Below, in pieces: positions 51,955-62,173 of a stretch of DNA of 64,000 bases. A model generated the notes under the pieces. The model searched no databases. It worked only from the letters and a program-made list of their open reading frames with translations, and was not told where the DNA came from. The DNA is from JAGOMW01 sp964596675 (lineage in GTDB: Bacteria > Patescibacteriota > Gracilibacteria > BD1-5 > UBA2023): contig CAZQUZ010000002.1 in assembly GCA_964596675.1 (NCBI GenBank), forward strand, positions 87,253-151,252, read 5' to 3'. Numbering within the stretch: position 1 is the first letter of the stretch; every line of letters begins with the position of its first letter. A program made the position numbers and the translations under genes.

Positions 51955-52550
51955 GCTGCTTTTCTAAAAATAGACTCTACACTGTATCGTACATTTTCTG
52001 TAGTATCTGCTTTCGGTAGGAGTGTATCCATGAGAGCACGAAAATTACTCACTCCGTAGACATGATAGATGAGCTTATGGGATATCTTTTCGGGCAATGT
52101 GACTCATATACTTATGCAGTATGTAAAAAATGCATCGAAAAACATACTGATTTCATGAGGATCTATGAGTGATTTTGCATTTTGCTGCTCTATAAAATCC
52201 CTCAGATGGGCTTCTCATATTTCCTTGAACCAATTTTTTAAGATGTTTTGGGGTGTATGTGAAAGTCTCATGAATCTTTAGATAATTTGTAATGATTTCA
52301 TCCTTTCTCGAAATAATGAACTAATCGTCCGAGCTTTATAGTGCCCGAGTAAATTTGCTCTTATTCAGGCATAGCTGTTGATCTTTCATTCTTGCTGCGT
52401 GCTGAGTGATTTATAAAATTCATCAAATAACTCCACACATACCTCTCATGTACGAGAAATAGTTCTCTTATCTGCATCACGTGTAAATGCCTCAAAGAGG
52501 GCAATCAGGTTCTCCTTAGGGAGAATTTTAGTAGATTCTACAGTATTCAT
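51951..52550 (-). pseudogene. hypothetical gene interrupted by in-frame TAA
   Basis: A frame of 200 codons runs from ATG 52548-52550 to TAG 51951-51953 with protein-like sequence on both sides of one TAA at 52278-52280. The first part (90 aa) contains NLIALFEAFTRDADKR and RANLLGHYKARTISSLFRER; the second (108 aa) RLSHTPQNILKNWFKEIGEA and SHKLIYHVYGVSNFRALMD. TAA is one base from TGA (Gly), so a single substitution could have caused the break. The downstream part could also restart at Met 52269-52271. No family recognised. Confidence 0.55.
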
Positions 52551-52556
52551 GTAAGT

Positions 52557-52562
52557 AGTATA
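52557..52562 (-). promoter_or_regulatory. -10 box of the interrupted gene
   Basis: TATACT on the minus strand, exactly six bases before the ATG, the same spacing as at the RNB gene. No good -35 box is seen. Confidence 0.4.
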
Positions 52563-52700
52563 CTCTATAAATATTAATTTTTTCTTAATTTTTCAGAGAA
52601 AAATATATTTTCCACTAATTTGGTATATGTACAATATAAATATATATTATACTTTATAAAATAAAGTTGATTTCTCTCAGGATATATATAGAGTGTGTAT

Positions 52701-53600
52701 ATGCAGAAAAAGATAGTACGAAAAGAACATCCTAGGCAGTCTCATATGGTATGAGATGGTTTTCGTGTGGCTCAGTATATACCAGGATATGGCCGAGAAA
52801 TGTCTGATGACACGAGCCCATTCCTCATGCTCGACTATAATGCCCCATGGATCATACCACCACAAAAAAATGATCATAGACCAGGAGTCGGATATCATCC
52901 ACATCGAGGATTCGAGACGGTGACTATCGTCTACTCTGGTGAGATAGAACATATGGATACTGCTGGTCATGGTGGCATCATCGGTCCAGATGAAGTACAG
53001 TGGATGACCGCTGGAAGTGGACTCCTCCATAATGAATTTATGACAGAAAAATTCTCTCGTGATGGGTGAATACAGCATGCCGTCCAGCTCTGGGTGAATC
53101 TCCCAAAATCTCATAAGATGATACCACCACGATATCAGGCACTTACGCGAGAAAATATTAGAGAAGTCGAGTTCGATGGAGGAAAGGTCCGCGTTATCAC
53201 TGGAAATCTCGATATGCATGATGAAACATGAACCGTCTATCAGCAGACATGAACCGCTGAAACATTTTCCCCTGTCGAACTCTATGATATACGATTTGAA
53301 TCCAGAAAAGATATCACGCTCACGTTTCCTGATGGATATACCACGATGATCCTCGTCGTCGAATGAACTCTCACTATAGGTGGACAATCCCTCCGAGCGA
53401 GTGATATGGTATTTTTATCGAGAACATGAAGTGATGTATCACTTTCCTGAGAGGAAGATGCAAAAGTTCTCATCATGTGAGGAAAACCTCTCGAAGAAGA
53501 GGTCGTCGCGTATGGACCATTCGTCATGAATACAGAAGCAGAAATACACGAGGCATTTGCAGATTTCCACGCAGGAAAAATGTGAAATATGCTCTCTTAG
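52701..53600 (+). CDS. pirin-family protein, 299 aa
   Basis: Bicupin of the pirin family; some members act as quercetinases or redox-sensing cofactors. The N-terminal cupin has the metal-binding set HPHRGFETVTIVYSGEIEHMD and QWMTAGSGLLHNEFM, typical of pirin. The C-terminal cupin is less conserved (SPVELYDIRFESRKD, MILVVEGTLTIGG). About eight TGA codons are Gly. It overlaps the convergent kinase gene by four bases. Confidence 0.88.
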
Positions 53601-54190
53601 AGAACTCCGAGATTTTGGATAATGCGATGGAGTCGATCACTCGTTATTTCGAGACTTTCCCAGGGATGATATCTGAGACTCACGTCAGCATATTTCTTAT
53701 AGAGTGATTCTCGAAATATGAGTTCTTCTTCGAGTGAATAGCTTCTTGGTTTTTCATTTGGCCCACCATGCATCCCGACTATGCGCTCTGTTCCATCATC
53801 TCGCTCCTGTATCTGTCTCAGTACGACACATCGTGGTATATCTATGAGTATGGTATGCGTTCTTTTTCTTACGTGTTCTATAGCAGCTTCTGAGAGTATG
53901 ATACTTCCAGATGAGGAGAACAGCATCGTATCGAAGTGAAAAGTTTTTCACTCTTCTCTATTTCCATAGTGAGCAAGTGTAAAATCTTCTTCATATCGGA
54001 GAAATGCAGAATCTCCGTATTCTTCTATATATCGTGCGATTCATCATTTCCCGAGTCCATATGTGCTCTCGAGCCCATCATCATCATGATCATGTATATG
54101 CCACTCGGGGAGTTTTTCTATGACTGCCTTTGAGAGTGTCGTTTTTCCAGATCAGGGAAGTCAGATGAGTGTGACGCCAGTTTTATGCAT
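53597..54190 (-). CDS. shikimate-kinase-like P-loop kinase, 197 aa
   Basis: Walker A is GLPGSGKT near the N-terminus, and both its first and its fourth residue (Gly) are TGA codons. DHDDDGLES in place of the DxD motif, GGIARYIEEYGDSAFLRYEED and TMLFSSSGSI follow the shikimate kinase plan, in which FR-x-E and a GG stretch bind shikimate. ILIDIPRCVVLRQIQERDDG forms the lid region. Whether the substrate is shikimate is uncertain, since no other aromatic-pathway gene is in view. Confidence 0.7.
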
Positions 54191-54322
54191 TGCAACTATA
54201 AGAAAATATCGTATTATCTATGAATAATACGATATTTTCGTAAAAAGCAATACTATTTTTCTCTCATAATAATCGATTATACTATCTCTATAGGGTTCTG
54301 ATGAAGTGTGATATATATTTTC

Positions 54323-56563
54323 TTAGATTTTTTTCACAGGAGCAATCTCGATGTTCATCTTTTTTATCCCGGTTCCAGAAAATGCGATATCTGCTACAGC
54401 ACCACTTATCGCCACTATTGTGCCGACACCATACTGTACATGTTCCACTCTGTCTCATAGGGCAAAATTTGTGGCCTCATTTTTTACTTTTGTAACACGA
54501 GATGGTGTTCATAGTGAGGGGGATGATGTGCTCTTAAATATATCATTCATCGACTGAAATCCACTGCCTCCTCCACCAAATATGCTCTGCGCGGTACCTC
54601 GTTTTTCTTCGATATGGATATATTCTGTAGGGATTTCTTTTACAAATCGACTCTTCGGATTGGCGCTATAGTTACCGAATGTATATCGTTCATGCGCACG
54701 AGAGATGTATATCTGCTCTTTCGCACGAGTGAGTGCGACATACATGAGACGGCGCTCCTCCTCGATCTCACGAGCATCCATGAGAGTCCGTGAGTGTGGA
54801 AATATACCATCTTCCGCTCCCGCGATAAATACATGTGGAAACTCGAGTCACTTCGAGAGGTGTACAGTCATGAGTGAGACGGTTCATTCACTATTTTCAC
54901 TGGTATCTTCATTTTTTCTATCCTGGTCGGTGATGAGAGCGATATCCTCGAGAAAGAGTGCGAGATTCTCTGGATAGATGAGTCCATCATAGCGAGATGC
55001 CATATTCATAAATTCGTCGAGATTTTCTTTTTTGCTCTCGAGCTCTTCCTCGGTGTACTCGCTTTTTAGATATTCTTCATAGTTCGTACGGTTTATGATA
55101 GCTTGCATGAGTGTCGCTATAGACTCTGTCTTGGATAAATCTCGGAGTATCTTATACACGCTCACGAATGATCGGATACCATTTGCCCCGATGCCAGAGA
55201 GTGACTCTACTATCATTGGTTCATCGGCTATCTGCGCGATATTCATATGCTCCCGGTCCATGATTTCTATGAGATTTTCGAGAGATTTTTCGCCGATTTT
55301 TCGGCTCGGGACATTGATGATGCGTTTCAGAGAGAGACTATCGAGAGGATTATAGATGAGGCGGATATAGGCGAGGACATCTTTGATTTCTTTGCGTTCA
55401 TAGAACTTCACGCCTCAGTAGATACGATAGGGGATATTTTTCCGTATGAGTGACTCTTCTATGAGTCGAGACTGTCCATTCGTACGGTAGAGGACAGCAA
55501 AATGCGCATACTTTTTCTCTGTATCGGCTTCTTTTTTATCTCGGATACTGCTCGTGATGAGCTCTGCTTCATGCTTCTCATCGAGTCACTCGAGCATGAT
55601 AATCTTTTCCCCCTCTGGATTCGAGGTGAAGAGAGTCTTATCCATCTGGTTGGTATTATTCTTTATGACGGCATTCGCAGCTTCGATAATAATTTTGGTC
55701 GATCGATAGTTCTCTTCGAGATTGATGACGAGGGCATCCTTATAGTCTTTTTTAAAGTTCAAAATATTTGAAATATCTGCTCCACGCCAGCTGTAAATCC
55801 CCTGCCAGTCATCTCATACGACACAGAGATTGCGACTTTTGCTCGCGAGGATACGGATAATCTCGTACTGGAGCGTGTTCGTATCCTGGTATTCATCGAC
55901 CATGAAGTACTCGAATCGTCCATGAAAGTACTCGCGCACTTCTTCATACTCGAGGACAGCACGAAAGAGGAGGAGGAGATCGTCGAAGTCGAGGGCATTT
56001 TCTTTGCGCATTTTGCCGACGTATGCCTTATAGACCTCGAGTACGACCGAGCCAAAGTAGCTATCTACACTTGCAGAGTATTCTACCGGACCTCTTCACT
56101 CCCCTTTCGCACCCGATATCATCCCTTGGATGCTGCGAGGATTGAACTCTTTTTCATCGATGTTTTGTGACTTCATGATTTCCTTTATCGTGCGGAGACA
56201 GTCATCAGCATCATAGATGACGAAGTCCTTGCCATACCCGAGCCGGTCGATGAACATCCGTAGGAAAAATGCTGCCACCGAGTGGAATGTTCCGATAGTC
56301 GGAAGACCATTGGTACGAAATGGATTGATATTCTCAGCATGTATCCCGAGCTTTGTCGCGATACGTTCACGCATCTCACGAGCGGCCTTATTCGTGAACG
56401 TGACACAAAAAATCGATCTCGGATCGATCCCTTTCTCGCGTATCATAGAGACGACGCGTTCAGTGATGGTATGGGTTTTTCCAGAGCCAGCTCCAGCATT
56501 TATGAGGAGGGGTCAGTGGATATATTCTACAGCTTGGCGCTGAGCAGGATTCAGTCATGACAT
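54323..56563 (-). CDS. pcrA: UvrD/PcrA-type DNA helicase
   Basis: 3'-to-5' SF1 helicase for repair and replication, 746 aa. MSGLNPAQRQAVEYIHG begins the Q region; GAGSGKT is motif I, FTNKAARE motif Ia, GTFHSVAAFFLR Ib, VDEYQDTN motif II, YMALTR-like YVALTRAKEQIYIS motif VI. The C-terminus GDRVEHVQYGVGTIVA and SGTGIKKMNIEIAPVKKI is the PcrA ribosome/RNA-polymerase-binding tail. About ten TGA are Gly, including two in the first 20 codons. Confidence 0.95.
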
Positions 56564-56654
56564 GGGTGAGAGTGTATAGAGAAAGGAGAAAAAGTGAAAT
56601 ATTTATATAAAATTGATATTTATAATAGATGAGATATAATATATAAAATATATT

Positions 56655-57050
56655 ATGACATTAAAGTCCAGCAATACATCCCCCCGTCCATATAAGATAA
56701 AAATTATACCTGGTCTAGAAAAATATAATGAAAGACAGATACATGTATTGTTTGCGAATCTTTCTTTTACCAAAGTGGATATTATTTCTGTGATACAGTA
56801 TTCAGAACAAAACAATATCGATCTTAGTATGCACAGAGAATATATTGATAGATATCTTACACAGAGAATCATCCGCCTCAATATCCAAAAATTTCGATTA
56901 CAATCAAGTTTATCTCAAATGAACTGAGATAATAACACAGCCTATGTGACAGAAATAATAAATATAATCCGCCAAATACAAGAATCAAAGAAGTATAAAA
57001 AGAAATATGGTATTACTCCTCCATGAATCTCTGTATCAGAAAAAATATAA
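56655..57050 (+). CDS. hypothetical protein, 131 aa
   Basis: Basic, helical soluble protein (YKIKIIPGLEKYNERQIHVL, then RYLTQRIIRLNIQKFRLQSS, then a KKYKKKYG stretch). TGA codons after SQMN and after ITPP are Gly. AT-rich codons. No family recognised. It is followed closely by the promoter of the next plus-strand gene. Confidence 0.65.
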
Positions 57051-57079
57051 AAAGAGTTTTTTAAAATCGAGACAAAATC

Positions 57080-57107
57080 TTGCTTTTCGCTTCCTTTCCT
57101 ATATACT
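57080..57107 (+). promoter_or_regulatory. promoter of the wHTH gene
   Basis: TTGCTT at 57080-57085 and TATACT at 57102-57107 with a 16-base spacer. Confidence 0.5.
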
Positions 57108-57138
57108 CCGTCATTAGTACTTCTTTCCTTTTGACTCC

Positions 57139-57774
57139 TTGGATCTCGTCAAACTTTTTGGTTCGCGCTCGCGCGTGAAACTTCTCGAAAAACTCGTCAT
57201 CGAAGACACGGTAGCAAAAAATGGTACCGGATTTTTCATACGTGAGCTCTGTCGTGATACTGATGAGCAGATCAATGCTGTCCGTCGTGAGCTCATGAAT
57301 CTCGAGCACCTCGGGATACTGAAGTCATACGAGCAAAATAAGAAAAAATACTATGCCATGAATCGTACCTGTATCATCTATGAACAGATACGCGATATGT
57401 ATCTGAAGTCGTATAATGTGATGGTACCGATAAAAGAATTTTTTAAATGACGGAAAAATCTCGACCTCGTGACGATATCTGAGGCAATCCTCGACTTTCG
57501 CAATGAGACGACGAATAATATCGTCGATATATTTATCATCGGAGAACTCGATAAGATCGAGTTCAATAACTTTCTCGAAAAGACATTTTTCGGTAAAAAA
57601 GTGAAATACGCTATCATGAATCTCGATGACTTCACGAATCGACTCGAGTATAATGACAAGCTCGTCCTCTCTATCCTCGCACAAAAAGGTAATATATTTC
57701 TCCGGGATAGACTCGAGATCGAGGGTACTGTGGAGAATAAACTCCGCGCGATGAAGATGTTCTCGAATGTATAA
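57139..57774 (+). CDS. winged-helix protein with nucleotidyltransferase-like C-terminus, 211 aa
   Basis: Residues 1-75 form an ArsR-like winged helix (LVKLFGSRSRVKLLEKLV, FIRELCRDTDEQINAVRREL, LEHLGILKSYEQNKKKYY). The C-terminal part, IVDIFIIGELDKIEFNNFLE then GKKVKYAIMNLDDFTNRLEY, matches the pattern of diverged MNT-type nucleotidyltransferase domains fused to such helices. No ATG lies in frame between the upstream TAG and the HTH, so TTG 57139 is the likely start. One TGA after EFFK. Probably a DNA-binding regulator. Confidence 0.7.
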
Positions 57775-57785
57775 TATGGCTGTCT

Positions 57786-57812
57786 AAAAACCTCCCGGAA
57801 CGGGAGGTTTTA
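57786..57812. terminator. bidirectional terminator
   Basis: AAAACCTCCCG and CGGGAGGTTTT stem with GAA loop, between two convergent stop codons. Confidence 0.9.
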
Positions 57813-58562
57813 TTATACAAAATATCTTTCGAGGTAGGCTCTGGATTTCTCTATACGAGTCTTCACTTCCCCGGCATCTCATATGCCGAGCTCACGAGCA
57901 TCGATATCGAGTGTGAAGTGCCCCGTGTATCCTGCCTCTTTCAGTCGTATGAGGAAGCTCTCGAGTGGCATATCACCCTCACCAGGAAAGAGTCCTATCT
58001 TCTCCTCAGTCTTATCCGAGAGATAGACGAGTCCGATGGTATTGCCGAGGAGGGTAAATGTCTTTATCAGATCGACACCACTCTCTGGCTCGACATTCTC
58101 GATAGAGAGGGCTGTATGTGCGGTCATCTTCTTTATCGTCTCAGGGCGAGCATCGCCATATTCTGATATGATGAAGAGCCACGTCTTCGGAGGAGCATTT
58201 ACGATGTGTATAGTGATATTCGGGTATTTCGCCGTGAGTGTCTGGAGCCCCTCAGAGAACCACTCCTTGTCGCGATCGCTCCTATGTGGAGGTGTGAAGT
58301 TCACTATGCTGACACCGAGTGTGTCCGCCAGGGCGAGTATCTCGGCAGACTGCTTCTTCGTGACACGACGTACCGGTGCGGTGATGCTCATGATACGGAT
58401 ACCATGACGAGTCATGAGTGTATCGAGATAGGTGCTGTCGAGGGTATCATAGAGCTCCCAGTCTACAGAGAGGTCGATACCATCCGCTCTACCTGCCTTC
58501 GCGAGGGCGAATATCTGGTCGAGTCCGTATCATGTGAGTGAGCGTGTCGAGAGGAGGAACAT
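57813..58562 (-). CDS. sugar phosphate isomerase/epimerase-like TIM barrel, 249 aa
   Basis: Fits the AP-endonuclease-2 / xylose-isomerase-like TIM-barrel family: alternating strands and helices with IRIMSITAPVRRV, LGVSIVNFTPPHRSDRD, ITIHIVNAPPKTW, ALSIENVEPESGVD, TIGLVYLSDKTEEK and a C-terminal GYTGHFTLDIDARELG. Metal-binding acids and His occur at strand ends. TGA codons after RSLT and in the last 25 residues are Gly. Substrate unknown; a DNA-repair role (endonuclease IV) is less likely from the pattern. Confidence 0.75.
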
Positions 58563-58644
58563 GAGATTTTAGTTAAAAAAGAAATGCTTATCCGATATGT
58601 ATATGTCTTTTAGTGTACTCCTTTTTCTCGAAAATTCCAAATTT

Positions 58645-59046
58645 TTAGCCTTTATTTTTCACGCTATCGATACGATACTCACTAAAGCGTACATGCTTAT
58701 GGTCGAGTGCGTATTTTATGGCGGTTTCATGAGCATTGAGTCGGGCATTTCCACTTTTTAGCTCGAGAAATACGACCTCGCGGAGGCGTCACTCTGAGAG
58801 TCAATCGAAGATGATATAGTCGCATCCTTTCCCGATGAATACCATATCTTTCGGTGCATATGGGAAGTCTGGAAGCGCAGGGAGTATCTTCTCGTAGAGC
58901 TCACCGATGATAGCATTTTTCGACCCTCTGACAGCATCTCGCTGGTGCTGTCTACGGGCGCTCAGGTATATGACCTTCGCTATGAAAAATCAGAGAATCC
59001 CTCCGATGATGCCTCAGATGATGATGTACTGGAGCTCGATTTGCAT
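58645..59046 (-). CDS. Holliday-junction-resolvase-related endonuclease-like protein, 133 aa
   Basis: An N-terminal membrane helix (IELQYIIIGGIIGGILGFFI) precedes a small nuclease-like domain of the Endonuc_Holl type. GCDYIIFDGLSEGRLREVVF and LELKSGNARLNAHETAIKYA carry the conserved Asp, Glu and the E-x-K pair of restriction-like folds, and VRFSEYRID closes it. TGA codons are Gly at IIIGGI, GILGFF, FDGLSEG and others. Membrane-anchored members are common in archaea and some bacteria; the role is unknown. Confidence 0.7.
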
Positions 59047-59116
59047 TTTCTTTTACTTTTTACTTTCTACTTTCGACTTTTTCTATATTATCCTCATATC
59101 TCTAAAAATCAAATCT

Positions 59117-59779
59117 ATGCTCCGAGCCCTCGTCTCCCCTCTCCCACTCGTGCGTGATGCATTCGTCCGTACGCTCTCCCTCGAAAAACTCGAAGAGTCC
59201 CCTATCGCGACGGTCTATCGTCTGCGTGACTGGATGTTTATATTTCTCCATGTAGACCTCTCATCGGATGTGACACACTGGATAGCAGCGACGTATCTGC
59301 CAGATAGAGTGTACTTCCCAGTATTTGGATACAGTATCGATATGGTGCATGAGGTCGGTGATGTCATCGTGCCGAATGTGTTTTTCCAGTATGAAAAGTC
59401 GGTATCAGCTACAGATATCACGAAAGATAATCGCGATAGCCTCGTGGAGGTGCCGAGATTTCTCGAGATATTCGATGAGCAAAAAGACTACTACGTCGAG
59501 GACTATGGACTCTCTGTAGGTGGTATCGTCGTGGATAGCGCGCCAGCGAGTCCGAGTGATGACCTCATGGGCAAGATGATGCTCGCCTATGAGTGAGATG
59601 TCTATATCGAGCCATCTCTCGTGAGTGCGTATGATGCTGTCATCGAGGAGCAGACGCCATCTGTCATCCTCGTGGGTATCATGCAGGGCAAGACACACCA
59701 GAAATACGCTGACGCGACACCTCTCGATCTCGCTGCGAAAAATATCATCACTACGATACGGCTGATGGAGGAGGAGTAG
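59117..59779 (+). CDS. hypothetical protein, 220 aa
   Basis: Soluble protein of alpha/beta character, no family recognised. Notable stretches: TVYRLRDWMFIFLHVDLSSD, PVFGYSIDMVHEVGDVIVPN, VEVPRFLEIFDEQKDYYVED and a C-terminal DAVIEEQTPSVILVGIMQG. One TGA after LAYE is Gly. A possible in-frame extension upstream overlaps the divergent endonuclease gene, so ATG 59117 is preferred. It is the last gene before the tRNA-fragment stretch. Confidence 0.7.
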
Positions 59780-59817
59780 AAAAGCCTTATTGTTGTAGAG
59801 AAAAATTTTCACCACTT

Positions 59818-59848
59818 AAAAATCCACCAAACAGAGCTGGTGGATTTT
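59818..59848 (-). terminator. terminator hairpin before tRNA fragment 1
   Basis: AAAATCCACC and GGTGGATTTT stem around a ten-base loop with A and T tracts, placed as the terminator of a minus-strand transcript ending with the tRNA-Gln-like fragment. Confidence 0.7.
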
Positions 59849-59858
59849 ACGTGTTGAT

Positions 59859-59879
59859 ATGGCTGGGATACTAGGATTC
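59859..59879 (-). repeat. tRNA-Gln 3'-end fragment, copy 1
   Basis: The minus strand reads GAATCCTAGTATCCCAGCCA (59860-59879): T-stem, acceptor strand, discriminator and CCA of a tRNA-Gln-like molecule. The matching 5' half is absent. The first 21 bases are identical to 60046-60066. Confidence 0.6.
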
Positions 59880-59915
59880 TTTCTCCTCGCTTCACTCGTC
59901 GAACGCCTTGCCACG

Positions 59916-59941
59916 AAAAAGCCAAATTCAATTGGCTTTTT
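59916..59941. terminator. hairpin with A and T tracts
   Basis: AAAAAGCCAA and TTGGCTTTTT form a stem around a short loop. It has terminator form in both directions but no gene is attached. Confidence 0.6.
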
Positions 59942-60007
59942 ACCTGACTCCTATCGTCGTCAGGGTGGCTACGGTTTCGAATCCGAGTTCATCAAAAAAT
60001 GAGCTTT

Positions 60008-60037
60008 AAAAATTCCCTCTTTGCAGAGAGAAATTTT
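60008..60037 (-). terminator. hairpin before tRNA fragment 2
   Basis: AAAAATTCCCTCT pairs with AGAGAGAAATTTT around TTGC with one mismatch. It lies nine bases from the second tRNA-like end, as a tRNA terminator would. Confidence 0.5.
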
Positions 60038-60045
60038 GAAAGCAC

Positions 60046-60070
60046 ATGGCTGGGATACTAGGATTCGAAT
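60046..60070 (-). repeat. tRNA-Gln 3'-end fragment, copy 2
   Basis: The minus strand gives ATTCGAATCCTAGTATCCCA followed by GCCA: a complete T-loop with the 3' T-stem and acceptor. The bases that should form the 5' T-stem (GAGC) do not pair with it, so no functional tRNA is encoded. Confidence 0.65.
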
Positions 60071-60102
60071 GCTCTCCGACGCATTCGTCTCTCCTCATTC
60101 TC

Positions 60103-60124
60103 GAAGTGCCATCCGTGGCACTTC
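60103..60124. repeat. perfect 9-bp inverted repeat
   Basis: GAAGTGCCA-TCCG-TGGCACTTC, with no T tract. It could be a recombination or protein site near the tRNA fragment. Confidence 0.55.
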
Positions 60125-60189
60125 TCATCACTCATTTCATTCGTGACCACTCGGATTCTCATCCTAGTACCAAAAAATATTGCTACTTA

Positions 60190-60215
60190 AAAACTCATCC
60201 TTTCGGATGAGTTTT
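60190..60215 (-). terminator. terminator hairpin before degenerate fragment 3
   Basis: AAAACTCATCC-TTTC-GGATGAGTTTT, a strong stem with A and T tracts. ATGGCTGG follows ten bases later, as at fragment 1. Confidence 0.7.
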
Positions 60216-60433
60216 ACGTATCAAATGGCTGGACACCTTGGTACTCCACCAAACCTTGGCGAGACCCAGAGTGGGTTACTAGAAATATGAGTTCTAGCAT
60301 CTAGGTCATCTCGGAACTGGACTCAAAATGAGACAAATGGGACACCTAGTGGGCGTATCATATTCAAATATTTTATTTGTCAAATTTTTCGAGACTCGCT
60401 ACCTTGTTTCAGTTATCGATAAGTCTTCTTCAT

Positions 60434-60991
60434 TTATTTTTTTGTTCTGCTAGCAAGGAAAGATAGCCACAACATTGTAAGCAACACAACTAATGACATA
60501 AATGGAATAGTGATAAATCCAAATGTAAGTACGCCGTTATGGTCTGTACAAGCAGGAAGTAGTCAACCTTGCTCACAAGGAAGAAATACAGGAAGTTTCA
60601 GTACCCATCAGATAAAGTGATAGTAATAATGATACCCTGCAAAAAAAGTACCGCCAAGAGCCAGAAGCCCTGTAATAATATGATTGCCTCTAATTTTCTT
60701 CCAAATACTTACCAATATCACTATATCAATCGGAAATATGAATATACGTTGCCACCAACAAAGAATACAAACATCAAGCTCATAGTAGAGCTGATATATC
60801 ATAGCAAATGTTGTGGATGATATGGCAATAAGCCCGATGATTTTGAGATAGGTAAAATATGGTACTTCTTGCAAGTATATTCTCCATCTGGATGAGCACA
60901 CAAAAAGTATGATACTAACTATCAAGATGAACAAGATACCTAAAATACCGAGAGAAAGAATAAGTGAGTAGACTGGCATCTCTGGAAGCAT
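60434..60991 (-). CDS. dsbB: DsbB-like disulfide bond formation protein, 185 aa
   Basis: Membrane quinone-linked thiol oxidase that reoxidises DsbA. Four to five helices, a first redox pair CILC in LDVCILCWWQRIFIF, and a second exported loop LPCEQGGLLPACTDH. This matches the two-pair layout of the BdbC/DsbB group. Two TGA codons give GWVLK and QGGLL. Leucine codons are CTT/TTA/TTG rather than the CTC of genes to the left. Its DsbA partners are at 62978 and 63746. Confidence 0.85.
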
Positions 60992-60993
60992 AA

Positions 60994-61566
60994 CTATGGA
61001 TGATTAGGATTAGAAAACTTTGAAAAAGTACAAGATATAACGTGAAATACAACAAACCCAAAAAATAGTCATATGATAGTTCAGGCGAATATATCCGATG
61101 GGTAGTGTATCCCTCCGATTACTCTGGATAGACACATAAGTCCACCAAGGAATATAAGGATAATTTTCTGATATAATGGAAAAAATCATCTCATCATAAC
61201 TACTATACTCACCCCGAAGAATATGGCATGTGATGAAGGAAATGAAGTATTATCAATATGAGGGATTATAGGAAGTATCTCTAAAAATACAAATGGTCGT
61301 GAACGAAAAGGAAATAGAGAACTCAATAATTGAGCAAGAAAAAAGGCTATTACAATAATCATCCCAGAAAAAAAGAGAAATTGTAGTAGTTTTGTATCCT
61401 TTCGCATAAGAGCTCAAAGAAAGTAATATCAGAGCAATATTGCCAACAAATAAACTTCTATACTTGATAAAAATCAAAGCATTTCTTGTATAAAGGGAAT
61501 GTCGGAAAGAGATTGATACAGAAAATATACAATTTTCTTATCTCATTCGACGAGACTTGTTATCAT
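60994..61566 (-). CDS. PAP2-family phosphatase (undecaprenyl-diphosphatase-like), 190 aa
   Basis: Five to six helices with the three acid-phosphatase motifs: a K/RxxxxxxRP-like FPFRSRPF, FPSSHAIFFG and SRVIGGIHYPSDIFAG. Such enzymes dephosphorylate lipid carriers such as undecaprenyl diphosphate at the outer face of the membrane. About seven TGA codons are Gly; reading them places the start at ATG 61564-61566. It ends three bases before the dsbB-like start on the same strand. Confidence 0.82.
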
Positions 61567-61577
61567 GTATTTTGATT

Positions 61578-62165
61578 TTAATGGCTATGATTGTGTCCGT
61601 GATGGTGTCCTCACTCTCGGATGATACTCACGCCACTCCATAGAGCAATAGCACCCATCCATATACTGACCACTATATCTGGATATATAGACGAGAACAT
61701 GATAGTCAAAAATCCTGCTATAATAATGAGAATATTATTAATAGCATCGTTTCTCGTACAGAGCCATACAGCACGAATATCAAGACTATTATCCTGATAT
61801 TTTGCAAGGATAATAGTAGATATTATATTAACCATAAGAGCAAAAAAACCAATGATAGTCATAGTCTCACCATGAGGTATCCACCCGATAGAATACTTGT
61901 AGATAATCCAAAGAAATATGATAATACCAGTGATAATCATAATCCACCCTTTTATCTTTCAGAAAAGTGTTTTTATAGCATCGGTTTTATCCAGAGCATA
62001 TATACTACTAAAATAATTTGCCCCATCAAAAATAAAGTCTAATGCATCAAGTATGAGACTACTTGAACCCGAGAAGATACCAGAGATAATCTCAATTATT
62101 CCCATCGAAATATTGCTCGTACCAGCAAATGTAAGTGCCCGTTTCAATTTTATATTTTTTGTCAT
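61578..62165 (-). CDS. CDF-type cation efflux protein, short form, 195 aa
   Basis: Membrane transporter related to cation diffusion facilitators. The GTSNISMGIIEIISGIFSGS and ILDALDFIFDGANYFSS helices and CTRNDAINNILIIIAG correspond to the family's metal-site helices. The C-terminal cytoplasmic domain is missing and is replaced by a metal-binding tail, GGHHHGHNHSH. TGA codons after KTLF and after SIIRE are Gly; the His tail is visible only through the latter. Zn, Co or Cd export is inferred. Confidence 0.8.
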
Positions 62166-62173
62166 AGAATGAT

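Larger units (their letters stand above)
59780..60433. other. gene-free stretch of hairpins and tRNA-Gln 3'-end fragments
   Basis: No gene seen. It holds tRNA-Gln-like 3'-end pieces at 59859-59879 and 60046-60070, a weaker related piece near 60225-60245, and at least six hairpins. The hairpins are 59818-59848, 59916-59941, 59943-59964, 60008-60037, 60103-60124 and 60190-60215. The hairpins at 59818 and 60190 both sit between ACTTAAAAA and TTTTACGT, so part of the stretch is a repeated unit. It separates CTC-rich genes on the left from the AT-rich block on the right. Confidence 0.7.

Noticed and set aside
60046..60180. Functional tRNA-Gln on the minus strand
   Set aside because: The T-loop and acceptor 3' strand are present, but the 5' T-stem does not pair. 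No anticodon arm, D arm or matching 5' acceptor strand is found within 150 bases.
60226..60360. A third tRNA at the degenerate fragment
   Set aside because: A T-arm-like stem (CTTGG/CCAAA) exists, but the loop lacks the TTCRA sequence and no 5' acceptor strand pairs with it.
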